From Litoditis marina (lineage: Eukaryota; Nematoda; Chromadorea; Rhabditida; Rhabditidae), in contig OZ038439.1 of assembly GCA_964036275.1 (NCBI GenBank), forward strand, positions 16,414,330 through 16,478,329: 64,000 nucleotides of DNA, written 5' to 3'. Positions 21,701 through 33,405 of this stretch are shown in pieces (within the stretch, counting starts at the first letter, position 1; each line of letters starts with the position of its first letter). A program made the position numbers and the translations under genes. The notes under the pieces are model-generated. The model was not told where the DNA came from. It saw nothing but the letters and a program-made list of their open reading frames with translations, and searched no databases.

Positions 21701-24700
21701 ACTTTGTTCATAAACTACAAACTACAAAGTGGGATTATGGTAATGTTGCACTGGTCAAACGTTTTTCTGGTAATGCAAACTACTCAAAATAGATACTAGA
21801 AATTCGGTGATGGGTGTTTCAGTGGTTTCTCGATTGTGAAGTAACACTTTCTATTGTACTCTGAACTATTGCTGTATTTCAAATACTCCAGTTATGATTG
21901 GTTCAATATGGAACTTGTTGTGAGACTGCTGGTGTTTCTACTGGTCTTGAAGGTGACTACTGGTCTTGAAGGTGTTTCATCTCTGCTCACCTAGTTTCTT
22001 GTTCCCCTCATTGACGGTTTCCGTATCACTATTCTTCAGTACTATTCGCCGCAACAAGTGTTCGTTTGAGTGAGTGATGAATGTGATTCAAGTGTACTTT
22101 ATCGCGTCTGGTGTTGGTTTCGCAATTGGCACACCTTTTTCCCGTCTCAGTTAGTACTATGAACTCATGGAAGAGTTGCGAAACATTGCAGGTTTCCACG
22201 ATTGTTACTTGAGCCTTGAAACAGCCGGCTGTGCCAGGGAGTTTGGTCATAGTTCGAATGACGTGAGATGTAGGGAGTGAGCGAATCGTCGTTGTAGTTT
22301 GATCTCGAAACAAAGATATTAAACTACAAATGCATCAGAATGAGGCAACATACACTGTATATGGAAGAGCAAATCCTATAGTTTGCATTGAAGTGAACCA
22401 GTTAGTGTGCTTAGCTCTGAGAAACAATACTTTGGCATCGGTTCGGTTGTTTCATGTCTATGAGGGAAATTGCTCGGTTGGTTTCATTGGTTTGAACAGG
22501 ACATAGGGTTGTGTCAGTTAGTTTGTGTGGACATATATCCACAATATTCTCCACCATTCTCCATAAACAGGTCCGTATTTCCGTGAAGATATGAAAAAGT
22601 TCATTATTTCTTATAACAACATGAGCTTGCACATGAGTTGCTATAAAAAGGAAATCTTATAATTTCGACCAGACAGCAGAGTACTGATCCGGAAACAAAA
22701 AAGTTGGTGCAGTCAGCAGCAGTTGTGCTGTAGCGAGTGATTAATAGCAGATACGCATGAAAAAGAGAAAAAGGCTGACACCAAGTTGTATAGTAGCTTT
22801 TTTTGTCGTTCCGGTGGGTGGGCTAGTTCTTTGTCTTTCAAGCCATGATATCTTTTAGTATTCCATGCGTAATGGGATTGATCTGGACTATGAGTTCGAA
22901 GATAAAGCTGGTTCTACGATCCCCCCGGCTTTAGTCTACTTTCCGGATAGAACTGCCTTCTTATTTTCTTTTATGGAAGGGATTACCTAGATCACACTAT
23001 AAACAGCACCACAGAGATCATAGGTAGGATAGTTTCGGTTCGACGGTTTGGCGAGTTGTACGTCTTCCCTCGAATAAAGAAGAAGGTTATAGGCCCTCTT
23101 GATAATTTTTGAGTTAGGTCCGTAGTTTTGGGATGGTCCATGGTTATCAGTCCCTCCAGCCTAGCTGAATGAAAAGTTGAGGATCACTTGGTCAGTCAAC
23201 CGTGGTATCGCACCCATGGCAGAGACGTGTCCCTTTGACCCACCGTTCTCGCGACAATCCCCATAAGTATCTCCCCCAGCCGTTCCACGATTTCACGCTA
23301 TTATATATTGCAATAATCTTTGGTTATGTCATTCATGACATCTCGCCGATGGTGCGCGCGTTGTACGCAATGGAACTGCCAGTCAGTCATCCTGGGGAGA
23401 TTACACAATCGAGACGGAAATTGGTTCCTCAACTCGCGGACGGCTATCAATCAATCGGGCTACCGGATTGGCATAACATGTGATGTAACAATAACAGATT
23501 GCGCAAGACGCTAGGAGACAGCGAGTAGTGGTAGTGGTTTTACGCGAAGTTCGGTGGGTTTGTGGTTTGAGGAAGATTGACAGAGGAAAGATTTACCAAA
23601 TACATAAAGCTGGAGCGTTTGCGGTTGGGGTGGGGATGGTCTAAGGAAGATAGATGTTCCGGAGTCTGTGATACATTGACTATAATTCCATCCACATAAT
23701 CACATAACCTACCTAGCCTAATGTAAGAGGAGAGAAATACATGCTGGGTGCCTGCCCAATGTGAATATCGACCTGTTATATCTGGTTTTGCCCGTGAAAA
23801 AGTCATTCGATTTTTCAGAGTTGTACAAAATTTCAAGATATATCGAGCAAGTGAAGCAGGAAATGTGAATATTTTCCTTGTAATCTAAATTCTAGATGCC
23901 GTGTCGGCTCCAGGTGTGTGATATTCTTACTTCTCACACTAACCTTTCACATTTTGATACCCCCCCCCCCCCCCCGAAGTTGTCACTCATATCGAACATT
24001 CTGTGTCGCGGCTGGCAATTGGCGACAATGGCGGCACCTTGAAAGAAGGGCGTCTCTTGTTTCCTTCGTTGCGGGTGGACGGAGGATTGTAACGGAGAAG
24101 AGTGAGGGTGGAAATAAGACAAAACAACCACGGATTTTGCTCGCGAGCCACAACTGGCAGCAACATTTGTTGTAGTTTTCTACCGAAACGCCACGGGTTC
24201 AAACTACAAACACAATTAAAGAAGTCTCTTGTTTCGGTTGCGGATGGAGGGAGGATTGTAAGGGAGAGGTGAGGGTGGAAGTAGTGGCCTGTGGAGAAAA
24301 CAACCACCAGATTGTATGACAGCTGGTTGCATGGCGGCGTACGAGTAAAACTCTCGATTTTCAGATGAGTTAACAACAAAAACGTTCAGCTGTGAACTGG
24401 GATGCTTTAGAGACAAATAGTGTGAAAATTTAAAGTGTGCGAAATGTGTAAAAACTCAAACTTTTTTGAACTTTGTTTCCGTTTTTCAGCGAACAACATC
24501 AAGTTCATCTACGACGTAACTGTGGGATTCGGGGAGAGTATTGTTCAGTCGGAGGTGGACCTGGTGGCAAATGGGCTGTGTCCCACAAATGTACAGTACC
24601 AGGTAGGCTGGTCAGAGTCATACGTATATTTAATAGACTACAAACTACAAGCGCATCAATGTACAGTATCAGGTATGCCGTCATTTCTAGTTATACGTGT

Positions 24701-27376
24701 ATTTACTTAACTACAAAGTCGAGCAGAATGAAAGTTTAGCGTATGTCAGTCGTACTCATACATGTGTTGATCAGACTACAAACCACATGGTTTCTCCGAT
24801 TACTTTAATGTGCGCCTAAGGTACCATAGATTCATTTATTGATTTTCTTGTGTTGTATAATGATTAGATTCTGTCGAAATTACCCAAGGACTCATTTATT
24901 GATTTTTTAGGTGCGTAAAATCGATATCGACGCGCTGCCAATGGACAATGCCGGCCTGTCGGAATGGCTGATTGAACTGTGGAAGGAGAAGGAGGAAAAT
25001 CTACGACAGTTCTATGCGAAGAGCGGAGAGGAACGACTATTCGATCAGACGCCCGGGGGCAAGGATTACGAGGTAAACAAGAATTATATTGATTGATTGA
25101 TTTACATGCAAGCATGTGAGATACATAGAGAAAACAGAAAATGAATAAAAACCAACTGAATTTGAGCAATATGAAAACACGCATCGGAAACATGATGAAC
25201 AGTAAGGTGAACATTGAACGAGCATATATATGACTACAGTACAACGATCGACACTTCAATGGGGTTTTGACTAATAAACATAGTAAGGTCAGTTAAAAGT
25301 GCTTTTCCGAAAAATATTTCTTGGCCGCCGCAAGAGTTGTATTATAAGTCTGAGTTGTAGTTGGATCTGTATACGATCAAACTACAAACTCAACGTGATA
25401 GACTAAACACAGTATTGGCCCGCCGATCAGGAAAACTACTGCAGTTCTATGCGAAGAGCAAAGACGATTTGACCAAACGCTTTTGGGCAATGTCTATGAG
25501 GTGAACAAGAACTAAGTTATTGGTTGCGCCCTCCACGAAGCAGGCATATACGGCCTATCTCCCCTTATCCAGCTGTGATTGTAGTTTGATCCCGTTGATT
25601 TTCGGTCGAAATCAAATTCGTGATTTATGGTGTGCATCGGGATCGAACAAAGACTGGATTACGAGTACCTGGAATAAGTACAATCTGGTACAAAATCTAC
25701 TGTGGTTTAATTACTACTCAGACCATAGCATGTTAATTACAAATTCGCGTTTGGTCGAAACTGTATTGCAACAAATCTAGAGATATATTGTGCCCCGAAG
25801 AGACGTTAGACGACGAGAGGGGAAATCAATATCTATGAGAGCCACGCTGTATAAACAGTATTTTACTGTTTTGCAACGACGCTTGTTCTGAGTAGAGTGT
25901 AGTTGAGTGGACTTTACCCCTCTAGGATTCTGGGTGGGTTGAACTTTATCGATTCCTCTCCTCGGCTAATGGTGATCAGATTTGATCGAAACGATCTTAA
26001 ACTGTTCCGGTCTCGCGTGGTTTTCTAGTTGCGATTTGCGTGAATCTAATGTGACATTCGACGGTTTTATGTTCCATATCCCGTACAATTATGCATTTGG
26101 TATAGGAATTAGTTTAGGGGGTGGTTAGAGAAGGGGGAAGGGTTGTTCACAGTGTTTAGGGAATTTAGGTGAGACGAATTGTAAGTAGATCAAATTATGA
26201 AAAACTGAAGAAAAACGGGCAGAGAATGTTAATTTGTGTCTGAGGTACATCAGCTAGTGAAAATATATAAGTTTCTGTACCTAATGGTGATGGAGAAGGT
26301 TTTGCAAACTGTAGTTTCACCCACCCGACGGTTTCATGTACACGTCTATCTGAATGACATCTAATGTAGTCTTTTTGCCGCTTTCAGCATTCTGTAAGCC
26401 GTAGGGTATAGCTGGGGCCGCTAATAGTAGTACCCGCGTGTCATGTGTTTCCTTCCGATCACGGTAATCTATGGCGCAATGCCAACTTTAATTGGAGCAT
26501 ATTTCGCGATCTGGACATTTTATGACCGTGGTTTATTGCCAGCCGACATAATTAGATCGCGGGAGTTCACGATTCGAATCAAGTTAGGAACAACCAGAAA
26601 ACTTTGCCTTAAGTCCTAAGGAATCTCTCTCGTGTTGCGTTTGGGTGAAAATGGAACTTGGCGTCTGAAAATCATGCGTATTGTTTGATGTTCGGTTGCA
26701 GTTGTAGTAAAACTAGCGTGAGATCGATACCTTTGTCACAATTGCGAACAAAAACGTGGGAACATACCCTTTGTAATAGTTTTTGGCGTGAAACAAAAAA
26801 AAACATATTTTTAAGATGTCTGAGACGAACTTTTTCGTGCAGCTCTTCATCATTTTCATCTGGGTACTGGTGACGTTCTTCTGGATCTCGGCATGTTTTC
26901 AGGTTTGTGGTTTACAAATATAAACAATATGGTGAGTTTACATCAAGTACGAGTGCGATTGCTACTGCCTCACAATGATACACCAGTAGTTTCTACTAAC
27001 GTAATCAGCAAATCAGCGAAGTTTCTCGAAAACGTGATTTTTGATTGAAAAGGATATAATGCGTGACCTATGTATCTGGCAAAACTGTTCTGTTCCACCT
27101 GGCGAATGAAATGACAATTGCTACCAGCTTGCCGGGTGGTTACGTTATTATTTGCGTCCGATGACGTCATACTTTTTTTTCCAGAGTTCTCTCATGTTCT
27201 ACTTTGCTGTCTTCTCGTGCGTCGTGTTCTGCGTCATTCAACGTGTGTACGGCGGAATCGAGTGGTTGGCCGTTGAGAAGTTCAACCAGAGCCGCGCGGT
27301 TTTAGGGGCGGAGCCTGTGCCGTTGACGCCAGACGGCAAGCTGCCCCTGGTGCCCTCGGACTCTGATTCCGAGTAG
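18717..27376 (+). CDS. LCLAT1-family acyltransferase B (ACL-8/9/10-like)
   Basis: Exons 18717-18822, 19456-19562, 19861-19958, 20436-20542, 21102-21214, 21543-21693, 24490-24590 (or -24602), 24911-25072, 26816-26902 and 27185-27376 give 407 (or 411) aa. Motifs: NHRTRLDW (His101, Asp106), GWAMGCNSFIFLDRS (140-154), FPEGTD (181-186) and LHPRTTGF (211-218). Hydrophobic spans lie at about 24-50, 55-75 and two near the C-terminus (about 320-360), followed by an acidic tail ending SDSDSE. The role is inferred as for A: sn-1 acylation of lysophospholipids in the ER. Five introns fall at the same residue and phase as in A. The donor of intron 3 is GC rather than GT. Four introns contain copies of the preceding exon end. 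Exon 9 has a slightly weak acceptor (TTTTTAAG) and starts with an ATG, so a shorter upstream end cannot be wholly excluded, but the hydrophobic C-terminus matches A. Confidence 0.92.
18951..18968 (+). repeat. Copy of exon 1 end in intron 1 (gene B)
   Basis: TTTTCCATTTTTG followed by GTAGGTCAATTG repeats TCTTCCATCTTCG followed by GTAGGTCAATTG at the true donor (18823), 146 bp downstream. Confidence 0.75.
19959..19960 (+). other. GC splice donor, intron 3 of gene B
   Basis: The exon reads ...AGAACCAG and the intron begins GCGAGT. Joining to 20436 restores NHRTRLDW in frame; the nearest GT (19963) would break the frame. The paralogous position in gene A is an ordinary GT donor (9466). Confidence 0.8.
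20051..20076 (+). repeat. Copy of exon 3 end (catalytic HX4D region) in intron 3, gene B
   Basis: CATCATTGTCGTGAACCATA followed by CAACAG resembles the exon end encoding IIIMNHRTR; the copy reads IIVVNHTT. The offset is about 118 bp. It ends CAGGGTAAT, so a GT is present where the real donor has GC. Confidence 0.6.
22292..22330. mobile_element. Foldback element, TTTGTAGTTTGATC family (copy 3)
   Basis: TTGTAGTTTGATCT ... TTAAACTACAAA around a short core, in intron 6 of gene B. Confidence 0.6.
23960..23975. repeat. Poly-C run of 16
   Basis: Sixteen consecutive C on the plus strand (G16 on the minus), in intron 6 of gene B. Confidence 0.95.
24167..24213. mobile_element. Foldback element, TTTGTAGTTTGATC family (copy 4)
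   Basis: TTTGTTGTAGTTTTC ... GTTCAAACTACAAACA, in intron 6 of gene B. Confidence 0.6.
24591..24735 (+). repeat. Tandem duplication at the exon 7 donor of gene B
   Basis: The segment starting AATGTACAGTACCAGGTAGGC (24588 onward) recurs at 24658 onward as AATGTACAGTATCAGGTATGC, a 70 bp offset, with continued similarity (ATACGT.TATTTA..TA, CTACAAA). Two potential donors, GTACAG at 24591 and GTAGGC at 24603, are both duplicated. Confidence 0.8.
25352..25391. mobile_element. Foldback element, TTTGTAGTTTGATC family (copy 5)
   Basis: A nearly perfect 40 bp hairpin: GAGTTGTAGTTGGATC, a 7 nt loop, then GATCAAACTACAAACTC. Intron 8 of gene B. Confidence 0.75.
25427..25515 (+). repeat. Copy of exon 8 end in intron 8 (gene B)
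   Basis: CAGTTCTATGCGAAGAGC is identical to the exon; the following bases match with indels down to TATGAG followed by GTGAACAAGAAC (true donor: TACGAG then GTAAACAAGAAT). The offset is 428 bp. The frame is broken by indels relative to the exon. Confidence 0.88.
25580..25652. mobile_element. Foldback element, TTTGTAGTTTGATC family (copy 6)
   Basis: GTAGTTTGATCCCG ... CGGGATCGAACAAAG. Its core (GTGATTTATGGTGTGCATCG) is homologous to that of the copy at 33247-33319, so this is a dispersed element rather than coincidental palindromes. Confidence 0.75.
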
Positions 27377-27430
27377 ATTTCGCATGCAAAAAATAGTTAT
27401 CGATTTTTCACTCGTGCTCCTCATTTTTTG

Positions 27431-27530
27431 TCAGTTCTGTAGTATGGCAAGCAGTCATTTTTCTCGTCTTGTCATTTTTGTCAGTTCTGTAGTATGGCAA
27501 GCAGTCATTTTTCTCGTCTTGTCATTCTGT
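27431..27530. repeat. 50 bp tandem duplication after gene B
   Basis: TCAGTTCTGTAGTATGGCAA plus the following 30 bp occurs twice with a 50 bp period and almost no divergence, which suggests a recent event in the 3' UTR or flank of gene B. Confidence 0.95.
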
Positions 27531-27739
27531 GACTTTTAAGTTCTAGACCGAACTAGGTATCTTTTTGTCTGTGTCTTTATTCTGTCGGTTTGTCAATCAC
27601 TATGCATGTTTCTCTGGCGTGTTAGCAGATAGCAATCCATCACTTATATCATGAAAAATATCACATGAACTTCCGATCATTGATTGATCGGTTTGCTAGC
27701 GCAACCGCATTGAAGCATCGTACGCTCATGAGACATACG

Positions 27740-27965
27740 TGAGTTTCTCAGGGGAAAGTTAACGTGCACTTTTGTTCCTATTAAAGCTTTCACGTGAACT
27801 TTTTGTTCTTATGAAAACTTTCACGTGAACTTCTTGTTCTAATGAGAAAGCGCGTAAACTCGTAAACCTCTAGTTCTCACGAGAATGATTACTTGTATTT
27901 CTCGTTCTCGTGAGAAAGTTTACGTGGACTTCTCGTTCTCATGAGAACCTCACGTGGACTTGAGT
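27740..27965. repeat. Imperfect tandem repeat with CACGTG and CATGAG palindromes
   Basis: About five diverged units of 35-45 bp built on TCACGTGAACTT..TGTTCT.ATGA.AA. Related ACGTG-rich sequence continues sparsely to about 28440. Confidence 0.7.
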
Positions 27966-30900
27966 TGATTTTGGAGGTGTTGCAACCTGGCCCGGTATGT
28001 GTCCTCGCTCTCAGTTACTACAATCTCCGTAATCACATCGGTTGTTTCGGTTTTCTTCTCTGAGATAACATCTTGATTTCTGTCACCTACCCCGGCAGAT
28101 ACCTATTATATAAGGGTGACACGTATTACTAGCGACAGCTGCAGTGACCGTGATAGATGAGACCATCATTTCACTGGCTATACTGGTAGACAAACTGTCT
28201 GTCACCTAACTCACGTAAATCCAGGTTCACGTTTGTCACCTGACTGTAATGAATGCGCTAACGTGTTTGTTGACTATGTGGCTACTTGGTATCCTAGAAA
28301 AATACGTATATCACGTTTACGTTTGTCACGTGAGCTCGAATGTACGACTGGTCAACCCTGTAACGTGTTATGGAGATCAGATAAACTCACCTATACTCAC
28401 GTTTTCGATGAGCTCACGTGATATAAAAAGTGAACGTGAAACATTTTGGAATACGCGACCTACGCAGCTGATACATTTTATGTGTAAAGTTTGATTGTCA
28501 ATTAGTATAGCAATGAGCATGTACTCCGGTAGCCGGAGAAAATTCTCCAATTTATATATCTGTTTCTCATTGTGCTTTAGTTTTGAATCGTTTCTGGATT
28601 CTCGGTTTATTTTTAATGCGAATTCAACAGTTAGTACTTGTGAAACATTTGCCATCGTTCAGTTGAAGTTTTGCCTCGTGTATTTAATTATACCCTTCAG
28701 GTGTATTTTGTTAGAGATTAGCTTTCTATCCACTTTAATATTCTAAATTATTAGAATGTACTTGAGATTAGTCCAAGTTCCGAGCTTTTGAGTGTGTTGT
28801 GTATCGGTTTATCGGATTTCCTGTGTATGGGTTGAAACTGTTTGTACATAAGATCTCCCTCAAATCAATAAAGACATAATTCACACTGTTTCAATAAAAA
28901 AGGTTTTCGTGTTAGTTTGAAACTGAGTGATTGTTAGTTGATGATTGTGATTAGAATCTAAATTGATATTTCAGCAAAAAGTATAGAACTGCGAGAACTT
29001 GTACTTTGATTTCTGAGAGTGAGCGAGAGTATTGATGCAGTGTTCCAACAAATCGTTCTCTCTTTAATCTATAATATAAAGTTCCGGAAATTTTCTATAT
29101 AATATTTAGCAGACATACAACAAAAATACAACAATTATTTCGGTTAGTAATATATTTGTAACATTGTGTCCTATCAGTGTTTATATGAGAGCGTGCACTT
29201 AAACTCTGCGCAAACAAAAAAAGTGGCGCGCGTTTCAGAACAATGCTCAATTGCAGATAGCAATTGGAACATTTTATAAATCAATACTAGTTGTATTTTA
29301 GCGTTTTGTTGTGTTTCATATCAAATCTATCATTCGTTCAGTCGCGTTTTTCTTTATAATTAGTAGTTTGAATGTAAAACTATCCAGGGCTACAAAGATA
29401 TATTTGATATTTTTCACGTCTCACGTGATTTTCTCATTCACTTCTGATAAATCTGATCTCACAGTTTAATCCATCCTTGTCCTCTAAACTAGCAGTATCT
29501 CTCGTTTTACGGGTACATTTACGACTCGTTAATGAGCTCGCGCGGCGGGTCAACCCTGAAAGTTGGGGATATCAGTTGAATTCATAAACATTCTCCCATT
29601 TAGTTAGTTGTGTTGAGTTTGTACTTAGTAGATTGATAGGAATAAACTATTTCAAAATAAGTTGAATACTTTAGTTTATAATTTGTTCAGTCTTTTTGTT
29701 AATTAACATTTTGAGTAGTTTCGATAAAACTAGAAAACGTGTTGGTTTTTCACCAGATCGATTAGATTGAGAACTTCAACCAAACTTTTCCGAGACATAC
29801 TACAAAGAGTAAACTACAGCGACTTCTGCGTCTCGTCGACGCTTGTTCTCTAGTGATGACCCATGCCGGAATTTGGTCCAAGTTTGATAGTTTAACTCAG
29901 ACTTTTCAATAGTGTTGCTACTTGATTCATTCATTGGAAGGTCGCTCTGTGGCAAAAAACGCCTATTTCACTGCATAAAAATCGCAGACCACCTTTTGAC
30001 GTCGCTATTTCGTACACCAGGATGTTTTCCTACGGTTTCTCCTTTTTCTGCTGTGCTCAGTGGAAACTGGTTTAGAATCACTCTTCACCTCTGCTACGGT
30101 GTCTCTTTTTTCTGCTGTGCTCGTCGGAAACTGATGGTGCTTTGTGGTGGAACAGAGCTTACAACCAGTGATTAATCGACAGCTCGCGCGGTGGAAAAAA
30201 CGGTCTTTTTCGATCCTGAGAACTCGCCAAAAAAAAAAACTCACATTAAACCCTGTCAGAAAAAGGTGGATGGAGTTGTGGGGTTTAGGTTTTTGTTTTG
30301 CATGGATGTTCACGATTAGGATCAATTATGAATGTTTTTGCTGTATAAAAAGTTAACTTTTTGAGCTTTGAAACACCGAGAAGTTTTGAAAAATGGAGCA
30401 TTACTAATAAATACTGACTGCGCTACGCATTTTGATAAGTTTGCTCCATCTATATCATTTCGCGGTCACTTGTTACGGTTTTTCGCTATTGCATCGATTA
30501 TTAATAATAGTGAACCGATCGGGAAAAAGTTGAAAGGAGCACCGCTCTACTGGCATTCCATCATTCCTTTTCGGAAAAGTTTTGGGGTCATTTTAAAGAA
30601 ACAAACATGTTTTTTGGGGGATAGGTGTGACTATTCATGCTCTAGTTCTTGGTCACTCTCTGTTTTCAATGTATCTGGTTCTACTAGAAGTAAATTGAAT
30701 AGTCACGTGAAGTTAGCATTCTAGTGAGGCATCGTGCACTTTGTCATTGCACGTTTGTGATTTCTGCTGTGTTCAACATGTTTCACGTGACTATGCGATT
30801 GATTAACAGTATAGTTCGGTGTTTCAAAACCAAGTAGTTCTCATAATCAATACAAATCACACATTTTGCCTTATTATTACACTATTTCTTCAACAGTAGA

Positions 30901-31974
30901 GTAAACTCTTCAGAATGACAATAGTTTTGATCCCATTTTTGCACAGAAACAAACTATTGTTACCGTAATGCTCGGAAATGTATGGCAAATCCCTGCAATT
31001 TGCATTACAACTATTACTCTGTGAGTGAAGTGAACGTCTTTACTTCAAAATAGGCAAAGTTTTCAATCACGTTCCCACACAGAAATAAACTATTGTTACC
31101 GTAATCCTCGGAAATAGATCCGTTTGTATCCAGTTCTGTGTATAGGATCATTCCCCTGTTCAATCTCCTAATTTGAATAATCCGATGCGATTTGGTCGTA
31201 TACAACTCAGCCAATTCCGACGTTCTATTCGAAAAATATTTTCGAATATTCTAATTTGGCGGGTGTTTTGCTGAATTTTAAATAGTTACAATTTCACCAT
31301 GGCAACTGCAACTAGTGTTTTCTGGTTATGTTACCTTTTTCCCTGATACACACACTATATTTTTGTAATGATAAATAAAAGACTGAGAACAGTTGATTAA
31401 TAGAAAGTTGTGAACATTTAGCAGTTTTGTACGTTATTGTTTGCTGTCATTTCTTCCCTTCCACATAACCACTTATAGGAATCGCCCAAATCTTTTTTGT
31501 AGTTTTATCGATGTAAAAATAATTTTCATACTATAAGCTCACATAAAAGTTCCATTCTGAAAATAACGTTGGAAAATCTTCTTTTTTCCTCCCAAAACAT
31601 TGTCGATTGATTGGGAGTGGTCATTCTATAGAGAACAGGCGTGTGTTTAGCGACTACTCTACACTTGTTTTCTCTCCTATGATACACATAGTTTATTGTC
31701 GCTCACACGAACGAAACTTTACTAAAAACACAACTTTAGAGAGAAAAACCGTTTGTTTTCACGTTTGTGAATTGTAAGGCAACACACGTGCTTTATAGTT
31801 GACGTTCCCTGCGAGTTTCGAACAAACTTAACATTCTTTAGAATAAAAAAATTAGATTTTTATCAGACTACAACTTTAAAAAAATGATGTTCCACCTTCA
31901 TGTCATTTCGTTCCGTTCTGAATTGCTTCTCATGTGTTCAATGCTATTTTTGACTCTACAGAAGTGCAAATCAA

Positions 31975-31988
31975 CCCCCCCCCCCCCC
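31975..31988. repeat. Poly-C run of 14
   Basis: Fourteen consecutive C, intergenic. Confidence 0.95.
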
Positions 31989-32937
31989 GAGATCAAAATA
32001 TTTGGTTATCCCAACCTGTGAACATTTTTCTTTGCTGAATATTGGTGGTCTTGAACAGAACCAAATATATTACCGTTCAGAACCAAAATTATTACCGTTC
32101 AGTTTTAAAGGAACAGAACGTTCCCACCTGAATCAAACTACCGTAACCCTTAAACAGTTTTCAACAGTTTCACAACTCTGCATGTAAGAACGCGTGTTTT
32201 ATCACCTGTCCTGCCACCGTTTCTTTTGTCTTGGCCCCAAATTCGAAGATTCAAACGACCTCCCGCTGCGGAACCAGCCGGCTGTAGCCAGGGTCATTTG
32301 CTAGCCGGTCACCTTTAACACATCGACCACCTTTCTATATTCACGGAGCAATTATTGACTCCCTTTTCGAAGGTTTGCTAAATTAATACTGTAAGACTAT
32401 TATCGTCTATATAATATATGAGTGATTGACATAACTTATTGACGGATTTTGAACATATATAAATGTACATTGTTAAGCTATTGAACACTGAAACAAACTG
32501 TTGTTTTGATAAAAATTTGAAACGTCTCTAATGTTGAGTTGTTTTCATTTTCGTACACTCACTGTTTTCAAATGTTTCTTCTAGAGTTTAGATAGGGAAA
32601 ACCATATAGATGAATTAAAACAGAACTATGAAATATTTTCCTTTTCACCATTCTGTTATTCCACAATTGTAGGTGTATTATCACCTTCTGAAGCTGTTGT
32701 CCCTAGTTTCTTATCTATCTACTCCGTTTGAATTCTCTTTCTATTTTTACAGCCCCATTCTTATCAGTTGAACATACCACCCTTACCCTTTACTTGCGGG
32801 TGTAAAAACCGCAGTTTTCTAGTATTAGTTAGTGAAATTTGCTTTTCACTTCTCTGCTGTTCTCAGGTCTACAATATTATGAGTAGAGTGAACTTTTTAT
32901 AAAGCCCCCGCTCGTGTTTATATGTCAGACCTATCTT

Positions 32938-33020
32938 ATCTTTCCCTCTCCCTTTCTCTCTCTCTCTTCCTATCTCTGTCTCTCTCTTTCCCTCCCCTCT
33001 CTCTCTCTGTCTCCCTCCCT
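32938..33020. repeat. (CT)n low-complexity tract
   Basis: Pyrimidine tract dominated by CTCTCT and CCCT units. Confidence 0.9.
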
Positions 33021-33124
33021 CCGATGCTGCGTGTTCACCCTGCCAAGTACCCTCTTCCCCCCTCCGAAGCCTTAGTCAACATCTCCTTCTATCCCACGGG
33101 AAGTCTCCGTACTAATCATCTATT

Positions 33125-33405
33125 GTCCACCTCTCTTCATACAAACACTTATCATAGTTGCTGCCCAAGTACTACGACATGAATACTGTATCGACTATAC
33201 AACGCGCTTAGGGAGTCAGGACATGACATATAAGGATGTATCCCCATTTGTAGTCTGATCCCGCTGCTTTTAAGTTCGACATCTGTGAATTATGGCGTGT
33301 ATCGAGATCGAACTATAAAAAATATTTGACTACTCCCCATAACAAATCCTCATCATAGTGGCTGCCCAAGTACTGCGACATATATACTGTATCGACTGTA
33401 TCACA
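33125..33405. repeat. Local duplication around a foldback element
   Basis: ATCATAGTTGCTGCCCAAGTACTACGACAT and its downstream ACTGTATCGACT recur about 208 bp later with few changes; the foldback at 33247-33319 lies between the copies. Confidence 0.8.
33247..33319. mobile_element. Foldback element, TTTGTAGTTTGATC family (copy 7)
   Basis: TTTGTAGTCTGATCCCG ... CGAGATCGAACTATAAA, core homologous to copy 6. Confidence 0.75.

Noticed and set aside
8764..27376. A three-gene nematode operon
   Set aside because: Intergenic gaps of 1.2 and 2.7 kb are much larger than the usual roughly 100 bp, and each gene has its own acceptor next to its start.
27790..27960. Bacterial-type terminators or operators in palindromes
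   Set aside because: Genomic context is eukaryotic; the palindromes are parts of degenerate tandem repeats.
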